A stretch of 48,330 nt of DNA from Nocardioides sp. IC4_145 (lineage in GTDB: Bacteria > Actinomycetota > Actinomycetes > Propionibacteriales > Nocardioidaceae), in the NCBI RefSeq assembly GCF_011250565.1, contig NZ_JAANMS010000038.1, positions 1 through 48,330 on the forward strand, in the 5' to 3' direction. Position 1 is the first letter of the stretch; the number at the start of each line of letters is the position of its first letter. The translations under genes and the position numbers were made by a program. The notes below the pieces were generated by a model, which had not been told where the DNA came from, ran no database searches, and saw only the letters and a list, made by a program, of their open reading frames with translations. Shown in pieces: positions 22,441 through 31,411 of this stretch.

Positions 22441-24495
22441 TCAGGCGCAGACGGGCATCCGCACGCGGAACAGCGTGCCGTGGTCGACGGCCGACTCGAC
22501 GTCGATGACGCCGCCGTGTTTCTCGACGATGGCGCGGGTGATGGAGAGGCCCAGGCCCGACCCCGGGATCGCCCGCTGCTGGGCGATGGAGCTGCGGAAG
22601 AAGCGCGAGAACAGCTGTTGGATCTCCTGCTGCGGGATCCCCATGCCGGTGTCGCGGACGTCGATGCGGACCTCGCCGCCCTCGGGCACGTCCGGACCGG
22701 CGTCGACCACGCCGAGGTCGACGGAGACCGAGCCGCCCTCGGGGGTGAACTTCACGGCGTTGCCGACCAGGTTGACCACGACCCGCTCGAGCATGTCGCG
22801 GTCGCCGACGAAGGGCACCGGCTCCGTCGGCAGGTCGAGCGAGACGTCCAGCCGGCGCTGCGCCCACGCCGGGGCCACGACGTCGTACCCCTCCTGGACC
22901 ACCTCGCGGAGGTCGAAGGCGCGCGAGCTGAGCGCGAGCCCGTCCTCGCTGAGCCGGGACAGCGTCAGCAGCTCATCGATGAGCCCGAGCAGCCGGTCGC
23001 TGTTGTCGGAGACGCGCTGGAGGGCGCGGGCCTGGGCCGGCTCGAGCGAGCCGTACGAACCGTCGCCGAGCAGCTCGAGGTAGCCCAGGATGCTGGTGAT
23101 CGGCGTGCGGAGCTCGTGGCTGACCGAGGAGACGAACGCGTCCTTGGCCCGGTCGACCTCGCGGAGCCGGTCGACGGCCTGCCGCTCGGTCTGGAGCGCG
23201 TCCTGGAGCCGGTCCTGGGCCTCGACCTGGTCGGTGACGTCCTCGGAGGTGCTGACGTAGCCGATGGCGTCCCCGCGCTCGTCGACGATGCGGGTCAGCG
23301 TCACGGAGTGCATGCGCTCGACACCGTCCTTGCGCAGGAAGCGCATGTGCGTGCCGGCGTGCTCGGCGCCCACGACCTCCCCGAAGACCGAGTCGAAGTC
23401 GCGGGCGGTCCCCAGCTCGTCGGCCTTCTCGACGACCCACCGCATGGTGTGCAGGATGCGCGTCGAGCGGCCGAGCACCTCCTCGGCGCGGTAGCCGAGC
23501 AACCGCTCCGCACCGGGGTTGAACAGGGTGATCCTGCCCTCAGCGTCCGCGCCGACGATCGCGATGCCGGTCGCGCCGTCGACGATGCTCTGCACCTTGT
23601 CGCGCTCGCTGCGCGCCTCGCGCGAGGTCACGATGTGCTGGCCGACCCGGATCATCAGCGGGACGACGATCAGCGCGCAGGTCGCGGCGAACGCCGCGAG
23701 CAGCACCCCTCGCGCGTCCGGCGAGAGGTCGAAGACCTCCGGGACCGCGGCGAACGGCCCGCGGCCGTAGGTCGTCATGAGGATCGCGAAGAAGAGGAGC
23801 GCGCCCATCTGCGCGAGCGCCTCGATCGGGCGGATCCGCAGCGCGCCCCATGCGAGCAGCGGGACGACCATGAAGGCCATCGAGGGCAGGTCCTGGGGGT
23901 AGAAGACCAGCGGGGTGATGACGAGGATCGCCAGCCACTGGGCGACGCGCTCGAGCCGACCGCCGACCGACCCGTGCCGGGGCAGCCGCATGAAGAACGG
24001 CAGCAGCGTGAGCTGCGAGGCCAGGTGCGCGGTGCCCAGGGCCAGCGCGACCGTCTCCGGTCGGCCGAACCCGGTGACCCACGAGGTGAGCGCTCCGGCG
24101 GCCGCGGCGACCCCTCCGGCAGCGGCGCAGGCGGCGAAGTAGCGCCCGAGGTCGGCGTCGCTGCTCAGGCTCGGCCGAGCGTCGCTCCCACCGCGACCGC
24201 GGGCGAGCACCGCGAGGACCAGGGCGGTCTCGAGCGTGATCCCCACCCCGTAGCCGACGGCCACCGCACCGGGCCGTCCGCCGAGCCAGATCGTGCCCAC
24301 GGCGACGACGAGGACGACCGCCAGCAGGACCGGCGCCCACCGACGCCTCGCCTCGATGAGGACGGCTGAGGCGACGCCGACCGGCCAGATCCCGATGACG
24401 TGCCCCTCGTCCGGGGCTGCGTGCACAGCAAGGAACCCGCTCGCGACCAGCGCAACGAGCAGGCCTCCGACCCGCAGCGCCGGGTCCAGCCTCAC
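22441..24495 (-). CDS. Membrane histidine kinase, MASE1-like sensor plus PAS
   Basis: 684 residues from GTG 24495, which follows a GGGAGG run; the ATG at 24651 adds an Arg-rich non-homologous stretch. The first ~280 residues contain seven or eight transmembrane helices with the look of a MASE1 domain (IWPVGVASAVLIEARRRWAP, TLLPFFMRLPRH). A PAS domain follows (~305-415; NPGAERLLGYRAEEVLGR, with VSTSEDVTDQ at its end). HisKA has H460 in SVSHELRTPITS, and HATPase has NLVGNAVKFTP, DTGMGIP and GSGLGLSI. It is a transmembrane kinase with no cognate response regulator beside it, so its partner is encoded elsewhere. The stop is 27 bases before the acylase start codon, so they may be cotranscribed. 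Confidence 0.9.
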   Translation of the reverse strand: MRLDPALRVGGLLVALVASGFLAVHAAPDEGHVIGIWPVGVASAVLIEARRRWAPVLLAVVLVVAVGTIWLGGRPGAVAVGYGVGITLETALVLAVLARGRGGSDARPSLSSDADLGRYFAACAAAGGVAAAAGALTSWVTGFGRPETVALALGTAHLASQLTLLPFFMRLPRHGSVGGRLERVAQWLAILVITPLVFYPQDLPSMAFMVVPLLAWGALRIRPIEALAQMGALLFFAILMTTYGRGPFAAVPEVFDLSPDARGVLLAAFAATCALIVVPLMIRVGQHIVTSREARSERDKVQSIVDGATGIAIVGADAEGRITLFNPGAERLLGYRAEEVLGRSTRILHTMRWVVEKADELGTARDFDSVFGEVVGAEHAGTHMRFLRKDGVERMHSVTLTRIVDERGDAIGYVSTSEDVTDQVEAQDRLQDALQTERQAVDRLREVDRAKDAFVSSVSHELRTPITSILGYLELLGDGSYGSLEPAQARALQRVSDNSDRLLGLIDELLTLSRLSEDGLALSSRAFDLREVVQEGYDVVAPAWAQRRLDVSLDLPTEPVPFVGDRDMLERVVVNLVGNAVKFTPEGGSVSVDLGVVDAGPDVPEGGEVRIDVRDTGMGIPQQEIQQLFSRFFRSSIAQQRAIPGSGLGLSITRAIVEKHGGVIDVESAVDHGTLFRVRMPVCA

Positions 24496-24655
24496 GGCCC
24501 CACCCCTCCCCGAGCGGACTTTCCGGGACAGATGAAACACCAACCAGTCCGCGCCTCGCAGCCGGACCGGCGTTTCGTGACCTGCCCGTGTCCGGAGCGA
24601 CGCGGCCCTCCCCGGGCGTACGGGGCGGACCGCCGGGTGGCGGCGGGCCATGGCC

Positions 24656-24661
24656 TAGGTT
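24656..24661 (+). promoter_or_regulatory. Putative -10 (TAGGTT), leaderless start
   Basis: TAGGTT ends six bases before GTG 24668, so the message probably begins at the start codon. Confidence 0.45.
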
Positions 24662-24667
24662 GGGCCG

Positions 24668-26251
24668 GTGACCTCGGGAGATGCGGACCTGACCGGCACC
24701 ACGTACGACGTCGTGGTGGTCGGTGGTGGCCACAACGGGCTGGTCTCGGCGGCGTACCTCGCACGCGCCGGGCTGTCCGTCCTGGTGCTGGAGCGGCTCG
24801 CGACCACCGGAGGCGCGGCGGTGTCCGCGGCAGCGTTCCCCGGTCGCGACACCCGGCTCTCGCGCTACTCCTACCTCGTCTCGCTCATGCCCGAGGCGCT
24901 CATGGCCGACCTCGGGCTCGACGTCACCCTGGTCTCGCGGTCGACCGCCTCCTACACCCCCGTGATCCGCGACGGCCGGCCCGGCGGGCTGCTGGTCGAG
25001 CGGCCGGAGGGTCCGGCGACCGCCGCGTCGTTCCGTGCCCTCACCGGCTCCGACGACGAGTACGCCGCGTGGCGCGAGTTCTACGCCGACGTCACCGACC
25101 TGGCCCACGTCGTCGCCCCGACGCTGCTCGAGCCGCTGCCGACCGAGCGCGCCGTCCGCGACCAGGTCGACCCGGGCACCTGGCGCGACGTCGTCACCCG
25201 TCCGCTGGGGGAGGCCGTCGAGCGGCGCTTCCGCGACGACACGGTCCGCGGCGTGGTTGCCACCGACGCGCTCATCGGCACCTTCGCGTCCCTCGACGAC
25301 CCGTCGCTGGTCCAGAACCGCTGCTTCCTCTACCACCTGGTCGGCAATGGCACCGGGGAGTGGCGGGTGCCCGTCGGCGGCATGGGCGCGGTCACCGACG
25401 CGCTCGCGCGGGCGGCGACCGAGGCCGGCGCGACGATCCGCACCGGCGCCGGCGTCAGCGCCATCCGCGCGCACGCCGGCGGCGCCGAGGTCGACTGGCA
25501 CGACGGCGAGCGCCTGCGGACCGTCGAGGCCCGGACCGTCCTGGCCAACGTCGCGCCGTGGGTGCTCCGGATCCTGCTCGGCCAGCCAGAGGACCCGGCG
25601 ACCAAGCCGGTCGGCTCGCAGCTGAAGATCAACGTCCTGCTGGACCGGCTCCCGCGCCTGCGCTCCGGCGTCGACCCGGCCGTCGCGTTCGCCGGCACCC
25701 TGCACCTCGCCGAGGACTACAGCCAGCTGGCGCGCGCCCACGCCGAGGCCGCGGCCGGACAGGTGCCGACCGTGCTCCCCGGCGAGGTCTACTGCCACTC
25801 CCTCACCGACCCCTCGATCCTCGGCGACGTCCCGGACGGCACGCACACGCTGACCTACTTCGGCCTGCACACGCCGGCGACCCTGTTCGACGCCGACCCC
25901 GACGCGAAGGCCACCGCGGTCGCCCGCGCGATCGCCTCGCTCGACGAGCACCTCGTCGACCCGATCGAGTCCTGCGTGGCCCGCGACGCCGCCGGCAACC
26001 CCTGCATCGAGGCGAAGATCCCCCAGGACGTCGAGCGCGACCTGGCCATGCCCGGCGGTCACATCTTCCACGGCGACCTCGACTGGCCCTGGGCCGCCAA
26101 CCGCTCCCGTCTCGACACCCCGGCGCAGCAGTGGGGCGTCCAGACCGACGTCGACTCGGTGCTGCTGTGCGGCTCCGGCGCCCGCCGCGGCGGCGCCGTC
26201 TCCGGCATCGCCGGGCACAACGCGGCGCAGGCCGTGCTCGCCGCCCGCTGA
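24668..26251 (+). CDS. PYROXD2-like / phytoene-dehydrogenase-type FAD oxidoreductase
   Basis: 527 residues. The FAD-binding Rossmann motif is YDVVVVGGGHNGLVSAAYLARAGLSVLVLE (residues ~13-42), followed by TTGGAAVS. The middle region (VGNGTGEWRVPVGGMGAVTDALARAA) and the C-terminal FAD block (VLLCGSGARRGGAVSGIAGHNAAQAV) match the NAD(P)/FAD-dependent group that includes PYROXD2 and carotenoid desaturases. No carotenoid genes are nearby, so PYROXD2-like is preferred over phytoene desaturase. The protein is cytoplasmic or loosely membrane-associated. The gene stands alone, divergent from the histidine kinase and followed by tRNA-Lys. The substrate is unknown. Confidence 0.87.
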   Translation: MTSGDADLTGTTYDVVVVGGGHNGLVSAAYLARAGLSVLVLERLATTGGAAVSAAAFPGRDTRLSRYSYLVSLMPEALMADLGLDVTLVSRSTASYTPVIRDGRPGGLLVERPEGPATAASFRALTGSDDEYAAWREFYADVTDLAHVVAPTLLEPLPTERAVRDQVDPGTWRDVVTRPLGEAVERRFRDDTVRGVVATDALIGTFASLDDPSLVQNRCFLYHLVGNGTGEWRVPVGGMGAVTDALARAATEAGATIRTGAGVSAIRAHAGGAEVDWHDGERLRTVEARTVLANVAPWVLRILLGQPEDPATKPVGSQLKINVLLDRLPRLRSGVDPAVAFAGTLHLAEDYSQLARAHAEAAAGQVPTVLPGEVYCHSLTDPSILGDVPDGTHTLTYFGLHTPATLFDADPDAKATAVARAIASLDEHLVDPIESCVARDAAGNPCIEAKIPQDVERDLAMPGGHIFHGDLDWPWAANRSRLDTPAQQWGVQTDVDSVLLCGSGARRGGAVSGIAGHNAAQAVLAAR

Positions 26252-26312
26252 CCGCCGCCTCCCGATTTCTCCCGCCGGCCGGCCGCTGGTAACGTAGTGG
26301 TCGCTTCACCGG

Positions 26313-26388
<76 letters not shown>

Positions 26389-26391
26389 CCC

Positions 26392-26427
26392 CCGGCTCCG
26401 ACCAGCAGCGATGCAGGTCGGAGCCGG
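26392..26427 (+). terminator. Hairpin terminator behind tRNA-Lys
   Basis: The 12-bp stem CCGGCTCCGACC/GGTCGGAGCCGG with a 12-base loop begins four bases after the tRNA and is followed by TCCTCGTTT, a weak T-rich end. Confidence 0.75.
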
Positions 26428-26466
26428 TCCTCGTTTGCGGGCGGCGCAGTCGGACAACGGATCGAC

Positions 26467-27456
26467 ATGACGGTGCACTGGGAGGTCGACGGCCGGGCGC
26501 CGACGCCGTGGACCCGGCTCTACGTGCTGGGCATGCGGGCGCGACGCGACAAGCAGGCGTTCGAGGGCGAGGAGCACACGCTCGCGAAGGCGCGCGAGGC
26601 CCAGCGCCAGGGCGACGCGCCGCCGACCCGCCTGACCCGATGCGTACGACGTGTGGCGACCGCCGGGGAGGGCGGGCAGCGCCACGGGATGACCACCTGG
26701 ACGGTCCGGCCGCGGTCGACCGCCCCGCGGGCACGGGTGCTCTACGTGCACGGCGGCGGCTACGTCCACCCGCTGACGCCCGACTACTGGCGACTGGTCC
26801 GCGCGCTGTCCGGCCGCTCCGCCGCCGCCGAGGTCGTCGTGCCGGCGTACCCGCTCGCGCCGGACGCCACCGTCGACGACGCGCTCCCCCGTCTGCTCGA
26901 CCTGGCGCGCGAGGCGGCCGCCGACGACCTGCCGCTCGTGCTGATGGGTGACTCGGCCGGTGGCGCGCTCGTCCTCGTCCTGGCCAGGTGCCTGCGCGAC
27001 GAGGGCGGCCCGCAGGCGGACCGGGTCGTCGCGCTCAGCCCGTGGCTGGACCCCACGCTCGACGACGACGCCGTGCGCGACCTCGAGGCGACCGACCCGA
27101 TGCTCGCCGAGTCCGGCCTGCGTGCCGCGGCCCGCTGGTGGTCGGGACGCCGTCCCCCGACGGACCCGCTCGTCGACCCGCTGCGCGACGACCTCGACGG
27201 GCTGCCGCCGATCCACCTGCACATCGGCGACCGCGACATCCTGCGCCCGGCGGTCGACGCCCTCGCGGACCGGGTCCGCGGCAGCCACGGCGGCCCCGGC
27301 GAGCGTGTCGACCTGCGGGTGCACGAGGTGCCTGCGATGTTCCACGTGTGGATGACCCGGGCCATCCCGGAGGCCGCGCGCACCCGGCGTCGGCTGGCGG
27401 CCGGACTGGGCGAGCTCGGCGGCCGTGCTCGTCCCGGGCGCGCGCCCGGTGGCTGA
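26467..27456 (+). CDS. Alpha/beta hydrolase, hormone-sensitive-lipase family esterase
   Basis: 329 residues. The oxyanion-hole motif HGGGY begins at H95, the nucleophile elbow is GDSAGG with S163, the catalytic Asp is in IGDRDILRP, and the His is in PAMFHVWM. These define the bacterial HSL (family IV) carboxylesterases, which act on short to medium acyl esters in the cytoplasm. An N-terminal cap of about 80 residues (MRARRDKQAFEGEEHTLAKAREAQRQGD) covers the active site. The Arg/Pro/Gly-rich tail after residue ~310 looks unstructured. ATG 26467 has only a weak ribosome binding site. The natural substrate is unknown. Confidence 0.9.
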   Translation: MTVHWEVDGRAPTPWTRLYVLGMRARRDKQAFEGEEHTLAKAREAQRQGDAPPTRLTRCVRRVATAGEGGQRHGMTTWTVRPRSTAPRARVLYVHGGGYVHPLTPDYWRLVRALSGRSAAAEVVVPAYPLAPDATVDDALPRLLDLAREAAADDLPLVLMGDSAGGALVLVLARCLRDEGGPQADRVVALSPWLDPTLDDDAVRDLEATDPMLAESGLRAAARWWSGRRPPTDPLVDPLRDDLDGLPPIHLHIGDRDILRPAVDALADRVRGSHGGPGERVDLRVHEVPAMFHVWMTRAIPEAARTRRRLAAGLGELGGRARPGRAPGG

Positions 27457-27499
27457 CCCGGTCCGGAGCCGACACCTGTCGCGGGGCGGCGCGCCTCCA

Positions 27500-27505
27500 T
27501 ATCGT
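27500..27505 (+). promoter_or_regulatory. Putative -10 (TATCGT), leaderless start
   Basis: TATCGT ends seven bases before ATG 27513, which implies a leaderless message for the FemAB-like gene. Confidence 0.45.
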
Positions 27506-27512
27506 GAGGGAC

Positions 27513-28574
27513 ATGGACGGGGCTCACCGCGTGCACGTGCAGTCACCCGCGCCGCGCGCCGTGTGGTCCCAGGTGCTCGCCGCGGATCCGCAGAGCATGG
27601 TCCAGCAGACTCCGTCCTGGTTCGCGGCCGTGCTGCAGGCGAGCGGAGGCACCGACGCCAGCCGCCTGTACACGCTCCCGGACGGACGGCGGATCGTCCT
27701 TCCGGTCGTGCGCCGGACCCTGCTCCCCGGTGTGGCGCTCGACGGCGCCTTCCCCGGCACCTACGGGCCGGGCGGGCTGATCGCCGACGGAGGGCTCCGA
27801 CCCAGCGACGTGCGGACCGTCCTCGACGACCTCCGTCGCTCGTCGGCACTGAGCACCCGGCTCCGAGCGGGCCACGCGAGCGCTGCTGCCTGGGAGTCCG
27901 CCCCGGTCGGCGTCCGTCACCTACCAGGACGGACGCACGTCCTGGACCTGTCCGGAGGCTTCCCGGAGGTCCTGGCGAGGCGGTTCGCCCCCTCGGCCCG
28001 GCGCGGCATCCGCAAGGCCGAGCGGTCCGGGCTCGAGGTCCAGTGGACCTCGGGCCCCGGGTTGGTGCCGGCGTTCTACGAGCTCTACCTCCGGTGGACG
28101 GCACGCCGCGCCGAGGAATCGGGGGTGTCGCGAGTCCTCGCGCTGGCCCTCGCTCGCCGCCGCGAACCGCTGGCGAAGTTCACGGCCGTCACGTCCGCGC
28201 TGGGAGATGGGTGCCGGACCTGGGTCGCCTCCGCCGGCGGCGAGCCGGTCGCGGCGATCATCACCCTCGCCCACGGTCGGCACGCGGCCTACTGGCGCGG
28301 CTACAGCCACAAGCCGGTCGCGGGCCCGCTGCGCGCGAACCTGCTCCTGCAGCACCTCGCGATCCAGCATGCCTGCGAGGCCGGTCGTGCCGACTACGAC
28401 CTCGGCGAGTCGGGCGAGGTACGCAGCCTGGAGCGCTTCAAGGAGAGCCTGGGCGCCCGGAGCAAGCCGACCGTCGACCTACGGATCGAACGCCTTCCTC
28501 TCACGCGGTTGCAGCGCGCCGTGTCCGACGCGGAGGCACGGGTGGCCCGTGGTCTGGCCCGGCGCGTGATCTGA
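27513..28574 (+). CDS. FemAB-like / Acetyltransf_6 GNAT protein
   Basis: 353 residues with tandem GNAT-type halves. The N-terminal part includes VQQTPSWFAAVLQASGG and the substrate-like strand GRRIVLPVVRR. The C-terminal half includes ARRFAPSARRGIRKAERSG, then GEPVAAIITLAHGRHAAYWRGYSHKP and ADYDLGESGEVRSLERFKESLG. This is the wording of FemAB/FemX-like proteins and polysaccharide- or lipid-linked aminoacyl/acyl transferases (Acetyltransf_6), whose ending F-K-x-x-x-G is typical. The start is ATG 27513 with a -10 box immediately upstream. A role in cell-envelope or exopolysaccharide modification is likely, but the substrate is not visible. It follows the HSL esterase by 56 bases. Confidence 0.82.
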   Translation: MDGAHRVHVQSPAPRAVWSQVLAADPQSMVQQTPSWFAAVLQASGGTDASRLYTLPDGRRIVLPVVRRTLLPGVALDGAFPGTYGPGGLIADGGLRPSDVRTVLDDLRRSSALSTRLRAGHASAAAWESAPVGVRHLPGRTHVLDLSGGFPEVLARRFAPSARRGIRKAERSGLEVQWTSGPGLVPAFYELYLRWTARRAEESGVSRVLALALARRREPLAKFTAVTSALGDGCRTWVASAGGEPVAAIITLAHGRHAAYWRGYSHKPVAGPLRANLLLQHLAIQHACEAGRADYDLGESGEVRSLERFKESLGARSKPTVDLRIERLPLTRLQRAVSDAEARVARGLARRVI

Positions 28575-28585
28575 CCGGCCGACGC

Positions 28586-28756
28586 TCAGCCGCAGGTCGG
28601 GCAGGTCATCCGGACCGGCGACTCCGCACACAGTGGCCCGTCCTCGCCGACGGACCGCGCCGTCCCGGTCAGCCGCGGGAGCATTGCCTCCCCGCAGCGC
28701 GGACACAGACCGGGGTCGTGCCGATGTCGTTCGTTCGTCTTCGCTCCACTGGTCAT
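28586..28756 (-). CDS. Small zinc-ribbon protein
   Basis: 56 residues from ATG 28756, which has GGGAG six bases upstream; the longer frame from 28807 lacks such a site. Two CxxC pairs, CPRCG near residue 18 and CPTCG at the very end, can hold one zinc. The linker is rich in charged residues (RSVGEDGPLCAES) and contains one more Cys. Zinc ribbons of this size act as accessory or nucleic-acid-binding proteins. It reads toward and almost meets the FemAB-like gene. The function is unknown. Confidence 0.75.
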   Translation of the reverse strand: MTSGAKTNERHRHDPGLCPRCGEAMLPRLTGTARSVGEDGPLCAESPVRMTCPTCG

Positions 28757-28813
28757 CCGATCTCCCTCTCCCATGACGGACCAGTGACCGCTCGTGACGT
28801 CCGTCACTCGCGC

Positions 28814-30124
28814 TCAACGGTGACCGCGTCCGCGGCCACCGCCCTTGCCACCGCCCTTGTGGTGGCCCCTCGCCTTGCCCCGGGCCTTCCCCTTCGACTT
28901 CCCCTTCGCCTTGCTCCCCGGTCCACCCTTCGCCCGGTCCTTCGCCTGGTCCTTCGCCTGAGGCTCTGCCTTGCTCCCGGCCTCGCGTCCGGGCCCGCCG
29001 CGCGCGTCGCGTCCCGCGACAGCCGGGGCCGGATCCCGCTCGGCGCGGTCGGCTTCCGGGCTGGGCGCGCGCGACAGCACCGACGCCGGCTGGATGCGCG
29101 CCGGCACGGACCGCGTCGGCCCGTCGTCGCTGACGGCCGGCTCCGGCGACCCGATCGTCCCGATCCCGGCGACCGCGCCGACCACCAGCGAAGCCGCCAC
29201 CCCCACCCACCGCGCCGTACGCCGCCGGGCGGGCGCGCCCGCGAGCCGGACGGACCGGGTGAGCGGCTCGGCGGTCGCGGTGTCGACGGTCGGAGCCGGC
29301 CCGGGCAGCGGTGCCGTGACCGGGCGGCCGGTCGCAAGCGCGCGCAGGGCGGTGGCGACGGCCGCGGCCGGCGGTCGCTCGCCGGGGTCGCCGGCCGTCA
29401 TCGCGGCCAGGAGCCGCGGCCAGCCGGACGGGAGCGACAGCGGGATGGTCGGGCCGTGGTGCAGCCGCGCGAAGGCCGACTCGCTGGACGTCCCCGGGAA
29501 CGCCCGGGCGCCGGTCAGCGCCTCGAGGAGGAGCAGCCCGAGCGCGTAGACGTCCACGGCCGGGCCGACACCCTCGCCGCGAACCTGCTCGGGCGCCAGG
29601 TAGGCGATGGTGCCGACCGTGTGACCGGTGCGGGTCACGCCGACGCCCTCCCCGAGCAGGCGCGCGATCCCGAAGTCGGCGAGCTTGGCGTCGCCGGCGG
29701 CGGTCAGCAGCACGTTCGCAGGCTTGACGTCGCGGTGCACGACGTTGCGGGCGTGCGCGTGCGCCAGGGCGTCGGCGACCTGCGCACCGACCCGCGCGAC
29801 GAGCGCCGGGTCCAGCGGCGCGGCGGCCAGGAGGGCGGAGACGGTGCCGCCGTCGACCAGCTCGAGCACGAAGTACGGCCGGCCTGCCGACGTACCCACG
29901 TCGAGGAGCCGGACCAGGCCGGGGTGGTCGAGCCGGGCCAGCACCCGCGCCTCGGAGGCGAACCGCAACCGTGCGGTGGTGTCCTCCTCGGGCGCGCTGG
30001 GCGCGAGGAGCAGCTTGACCGCCACCTCGCGCTGCAGCACGCGGTCCCAGGCGCGGTGCACCTCGGCCGAGCCGCCGCGTCCGAGCAGGGCGCGCAGCTC
30101 GTACCGGTCGTCGAGCAGCTCCAT
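28814..30124 (-). CDS. Membrane-anchored Ser/Thr protein kinase with basic Gly/Lys tail
   Basis: 436 residues from ATG 30124, with GGAGG five bases upstream. The kinase domain runs from ~7 to 265: glycine loop GRGGSAEVHRAW, catalytic K37, catalytic loop HRDVKPAN (D132), metal Asp in DFGIA (D150) and activation segment GTIAYLAPEQ. A single transmembrane helix is at ~306-326. The outer part (~327-436) lacks PASTA repeats. It is a Pro/Ala/Asp region followed by a very basic tail with repeated AKD/AKG units and GGGKGGGRGRG. PknA/B-type kinases usually carry ligand-binding repeats outside, so this polycationic tail is unusual; it could bind wall polyanions, DNA or phospholipid. It is divergent from the LLM oxidoreductase. 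Confidence 0.9.
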   Translation of the reverse strand: MELLDDRYELRALLGRGGSAEVHRAWDRVLQREVAVKLLLAPSAPEEDTTARLRFASEARVLARLDHPGLVRLLDVGTSAGRPYFVLELVDGGTVSALLAAAPLDPALVARVGAQVADALAHAHARNVVHRDVKPANVLLTAAGDAKLADFGIARLLGEGVGVTRTGHTVGTIAYLAPEQVRGEGVGPAVDVYALGLLLLEALTGARAFPGTSSESAFARLHHGPTIPLSLPSGWPRLLAAMTAGDPGERPPAAAVATALRALATGRPVTAPLPGPAPTVDTATAEPLTRSVRLAGAPARRRTARWVGVAASLVVGAVAGIGTIGSPEPAVSDDGPTRSVPARIQPASVLSRAPSPEADRAERDPAPAVAGRDARGGPGREAGSKAEPQAKDQAKDRAKGGPGSKAKGKSKGKARGKARGHHKGGGKGGGRGRGHR

Positions 30125-30251
30125 CCGGGCCTCCGGGCAGGGTCGGGCACGGCACGGACGGCGGGGGGACCGTCCTCGCGCGGCGGGGGATCCGCGCTCC
30201 GGGTCCGGTGCCCACCGGAGCGGGTCGCAAGCACCGACCCCTCGGAGAGCC

Positions 30252-30277
30252 GGGTGCCGGCACGGGTCCCGGGGTAC
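30252..30277 (+). promoter_or_regulatory. SigB/SigF-type promoter candidate (GGGT-N16-GGGTAC)
   Basis: GGGT at 30252-30255 and GGGTAC at 30272-30277 are separated by 16 bases. The element lies 40 bases before the LLM oxidoreductase start. Confidence 0.5.
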
Positions 30278-30317
30278 CTCTCCCCCGCCCCACCACGACC
30301 CGGGAGGAGACCCCCAG

Positions 30318-31268
30318 ATGCGCTTCGGATACTTCCTGTCCTGCGAGGAGTACACGCCGCAGCAGCTCGTCGAGCAGGCCGTCGCCGCCGAGGAGGCCGG
30401 CTTCGAGGCGCTGTGGATCAGCGACCACTTCCACCCGTGGAACGACGAGCAGGGCGAGAGCGCGTTCGTCTGGTCGGTGATCGGCGCGCTGTCGCAGGCC
30501 TGCTCGCTGCCGGTGACCACGGCGGTCACCTGCCCCACCGTGCGCGTGCACCCGGCGGTCGTCGCCCAGGCCGCGGCCACGGCGTCGGTCATGCTCGACG
30601 GCAGGTTCACCCTCGGCGTCGGCACCGGCGAGGCCCTCAACGAGCACATCCTCGGCGGGCCGTGGCCCTCGCTCGACGTACGCCTCGAGATGCTCGAGGA
30701 GGCCGTCGACGTCATGCGCGAGCTGTGGACCGGCGCCACCGTGACCCGGCAGGGCAAGCACTACTCGGTCGACACCGCGCGGCTCTACACGCTCCCCGAG
30801 CAGCCGGTGCCGGTCTACGTCTCCGCCTTCGGGCCCAAGGCGCTGCAGACCGCGAAGGCGATCGGCGACGGCTTCATCAGCACCGCTCCCGACGCCGACT
30901 CGATCACGGAGTTCAAGGACGCCACCGGCGGCAAGCCCGCCCAGGGCGGGGTCAAGGTCGCCTGGGCTGCCACCGAGGACGAGGGCGTCGACCACGCCCA
31001 CCGGCTCTGGGCCAACGCCGGCCTCCCCGGCGAGCTCGCCCAGGTGCTGCCCTCGCCGAAGCACTTCGAGCAGGCCTCGCAGCTGGTCACCCGCGAGTCC
31101 ACCGCCGAGAGCATCGTCGCCGGCCCGGACGTCGCCCGCCACGTCGAGCAGCTCCAGCAGTACGTCGACGCCGGCTACGACGAGGTGTACGTCGCCAACA
31201 TGGGCCCGAACTACCTCGACATGATCCGCGCCTACGGCGCCGAGGTGCTCCCGCAGCTGCGCGGCTGA
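30318..31268 (+). CDS. F420-dependent LLM-class oxidoreductase
   Basis: 316 residues of the luciferase-like TIM-barrel fold. The opening is MRFGYFLSCEEYTPQQLVEQAVAAEEAGFEALWISDHFHPW, where SDHFHPW is the family's cofactor and active-site wording. VGTGEALNEHILGG follows and YVSAFGPKAL is near the phosphate site. This arrangement is that of the actinobacterial group related to F420-dependent glucose-6-phosphate dehydrogenase (TIGR03557-like). The enzyme should exchange hydride between F420 and a small substrate in the cytoplasm. ATG 30318 follows GGGAGGAG. The preceding GGGTAC element suggests stress induction, fitting F420H2's role in redox stress. The true substrate cannot be read from sequence. 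Confidence 0.88.
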   Translation: MRFGYFLSCEEYTPQQLVEQAVAAEEAGFEALWISDHFHPWNDEQGESAFVWSVIGALSQACSLPVTTAVTCPTVRVHPAVVAQAAATASVMLDGRFTLGVGTGEALNEHILGGPWPSLDVRLEMLEEAVDVMRELWTGATVTRQGKHYSVDTARLYTLPEQPVPVYVSAFGPKALQTAKAIGDGFISTAPDADSITEFKDATGGKPAQGGVKVAWAATEDEGVDHAHRLWANAGLPGELAQVLPSPKHFEQASQLVTRESTAESIVAGPDVARHVEQLQQYVDAGYDEVYVANMGPNYLDMIRAYGAEVLPQLRG

Positions 31269-31348
31269 GCCGGTCCCGAGTCCGGGTCGGGTCGAGCCCG
31301 GAGGCGCCACTCCCCGGCCTTCGTGCCCGCTCCTCGGCCATCGCGATG

Positions 31349-31400
31349 GCAGAGAAGCACCAGCATCCCAAGTGAACTTGGGATGCTGGTGCTTCCCTGC
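31349..31400. terminator. Near-perfect 52-bp palindrome between convergent genes
   Basis: Arms of 25 bases around a two-base centre (GA, 31374-31375), with one mismatch. The inner 19 bp, AAGCACCAGCATCCCAAGT and its complement, are perfect. Genes on both sides read into it, so a bidirectional terminator is the simplest role. The stem is less GC-rich and longer than ordinary terminators here. Confidence 0.65.
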
Positions 31401-31411
31401 CTTTCCTGCGC

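Noticed and set aside
27425..31375. Plus-strand 1316-residue open frame
   Set aside because: It crosses four well-supported genes on both strands and is dominated by Arg/Pro/Gly. No motif is coherent.
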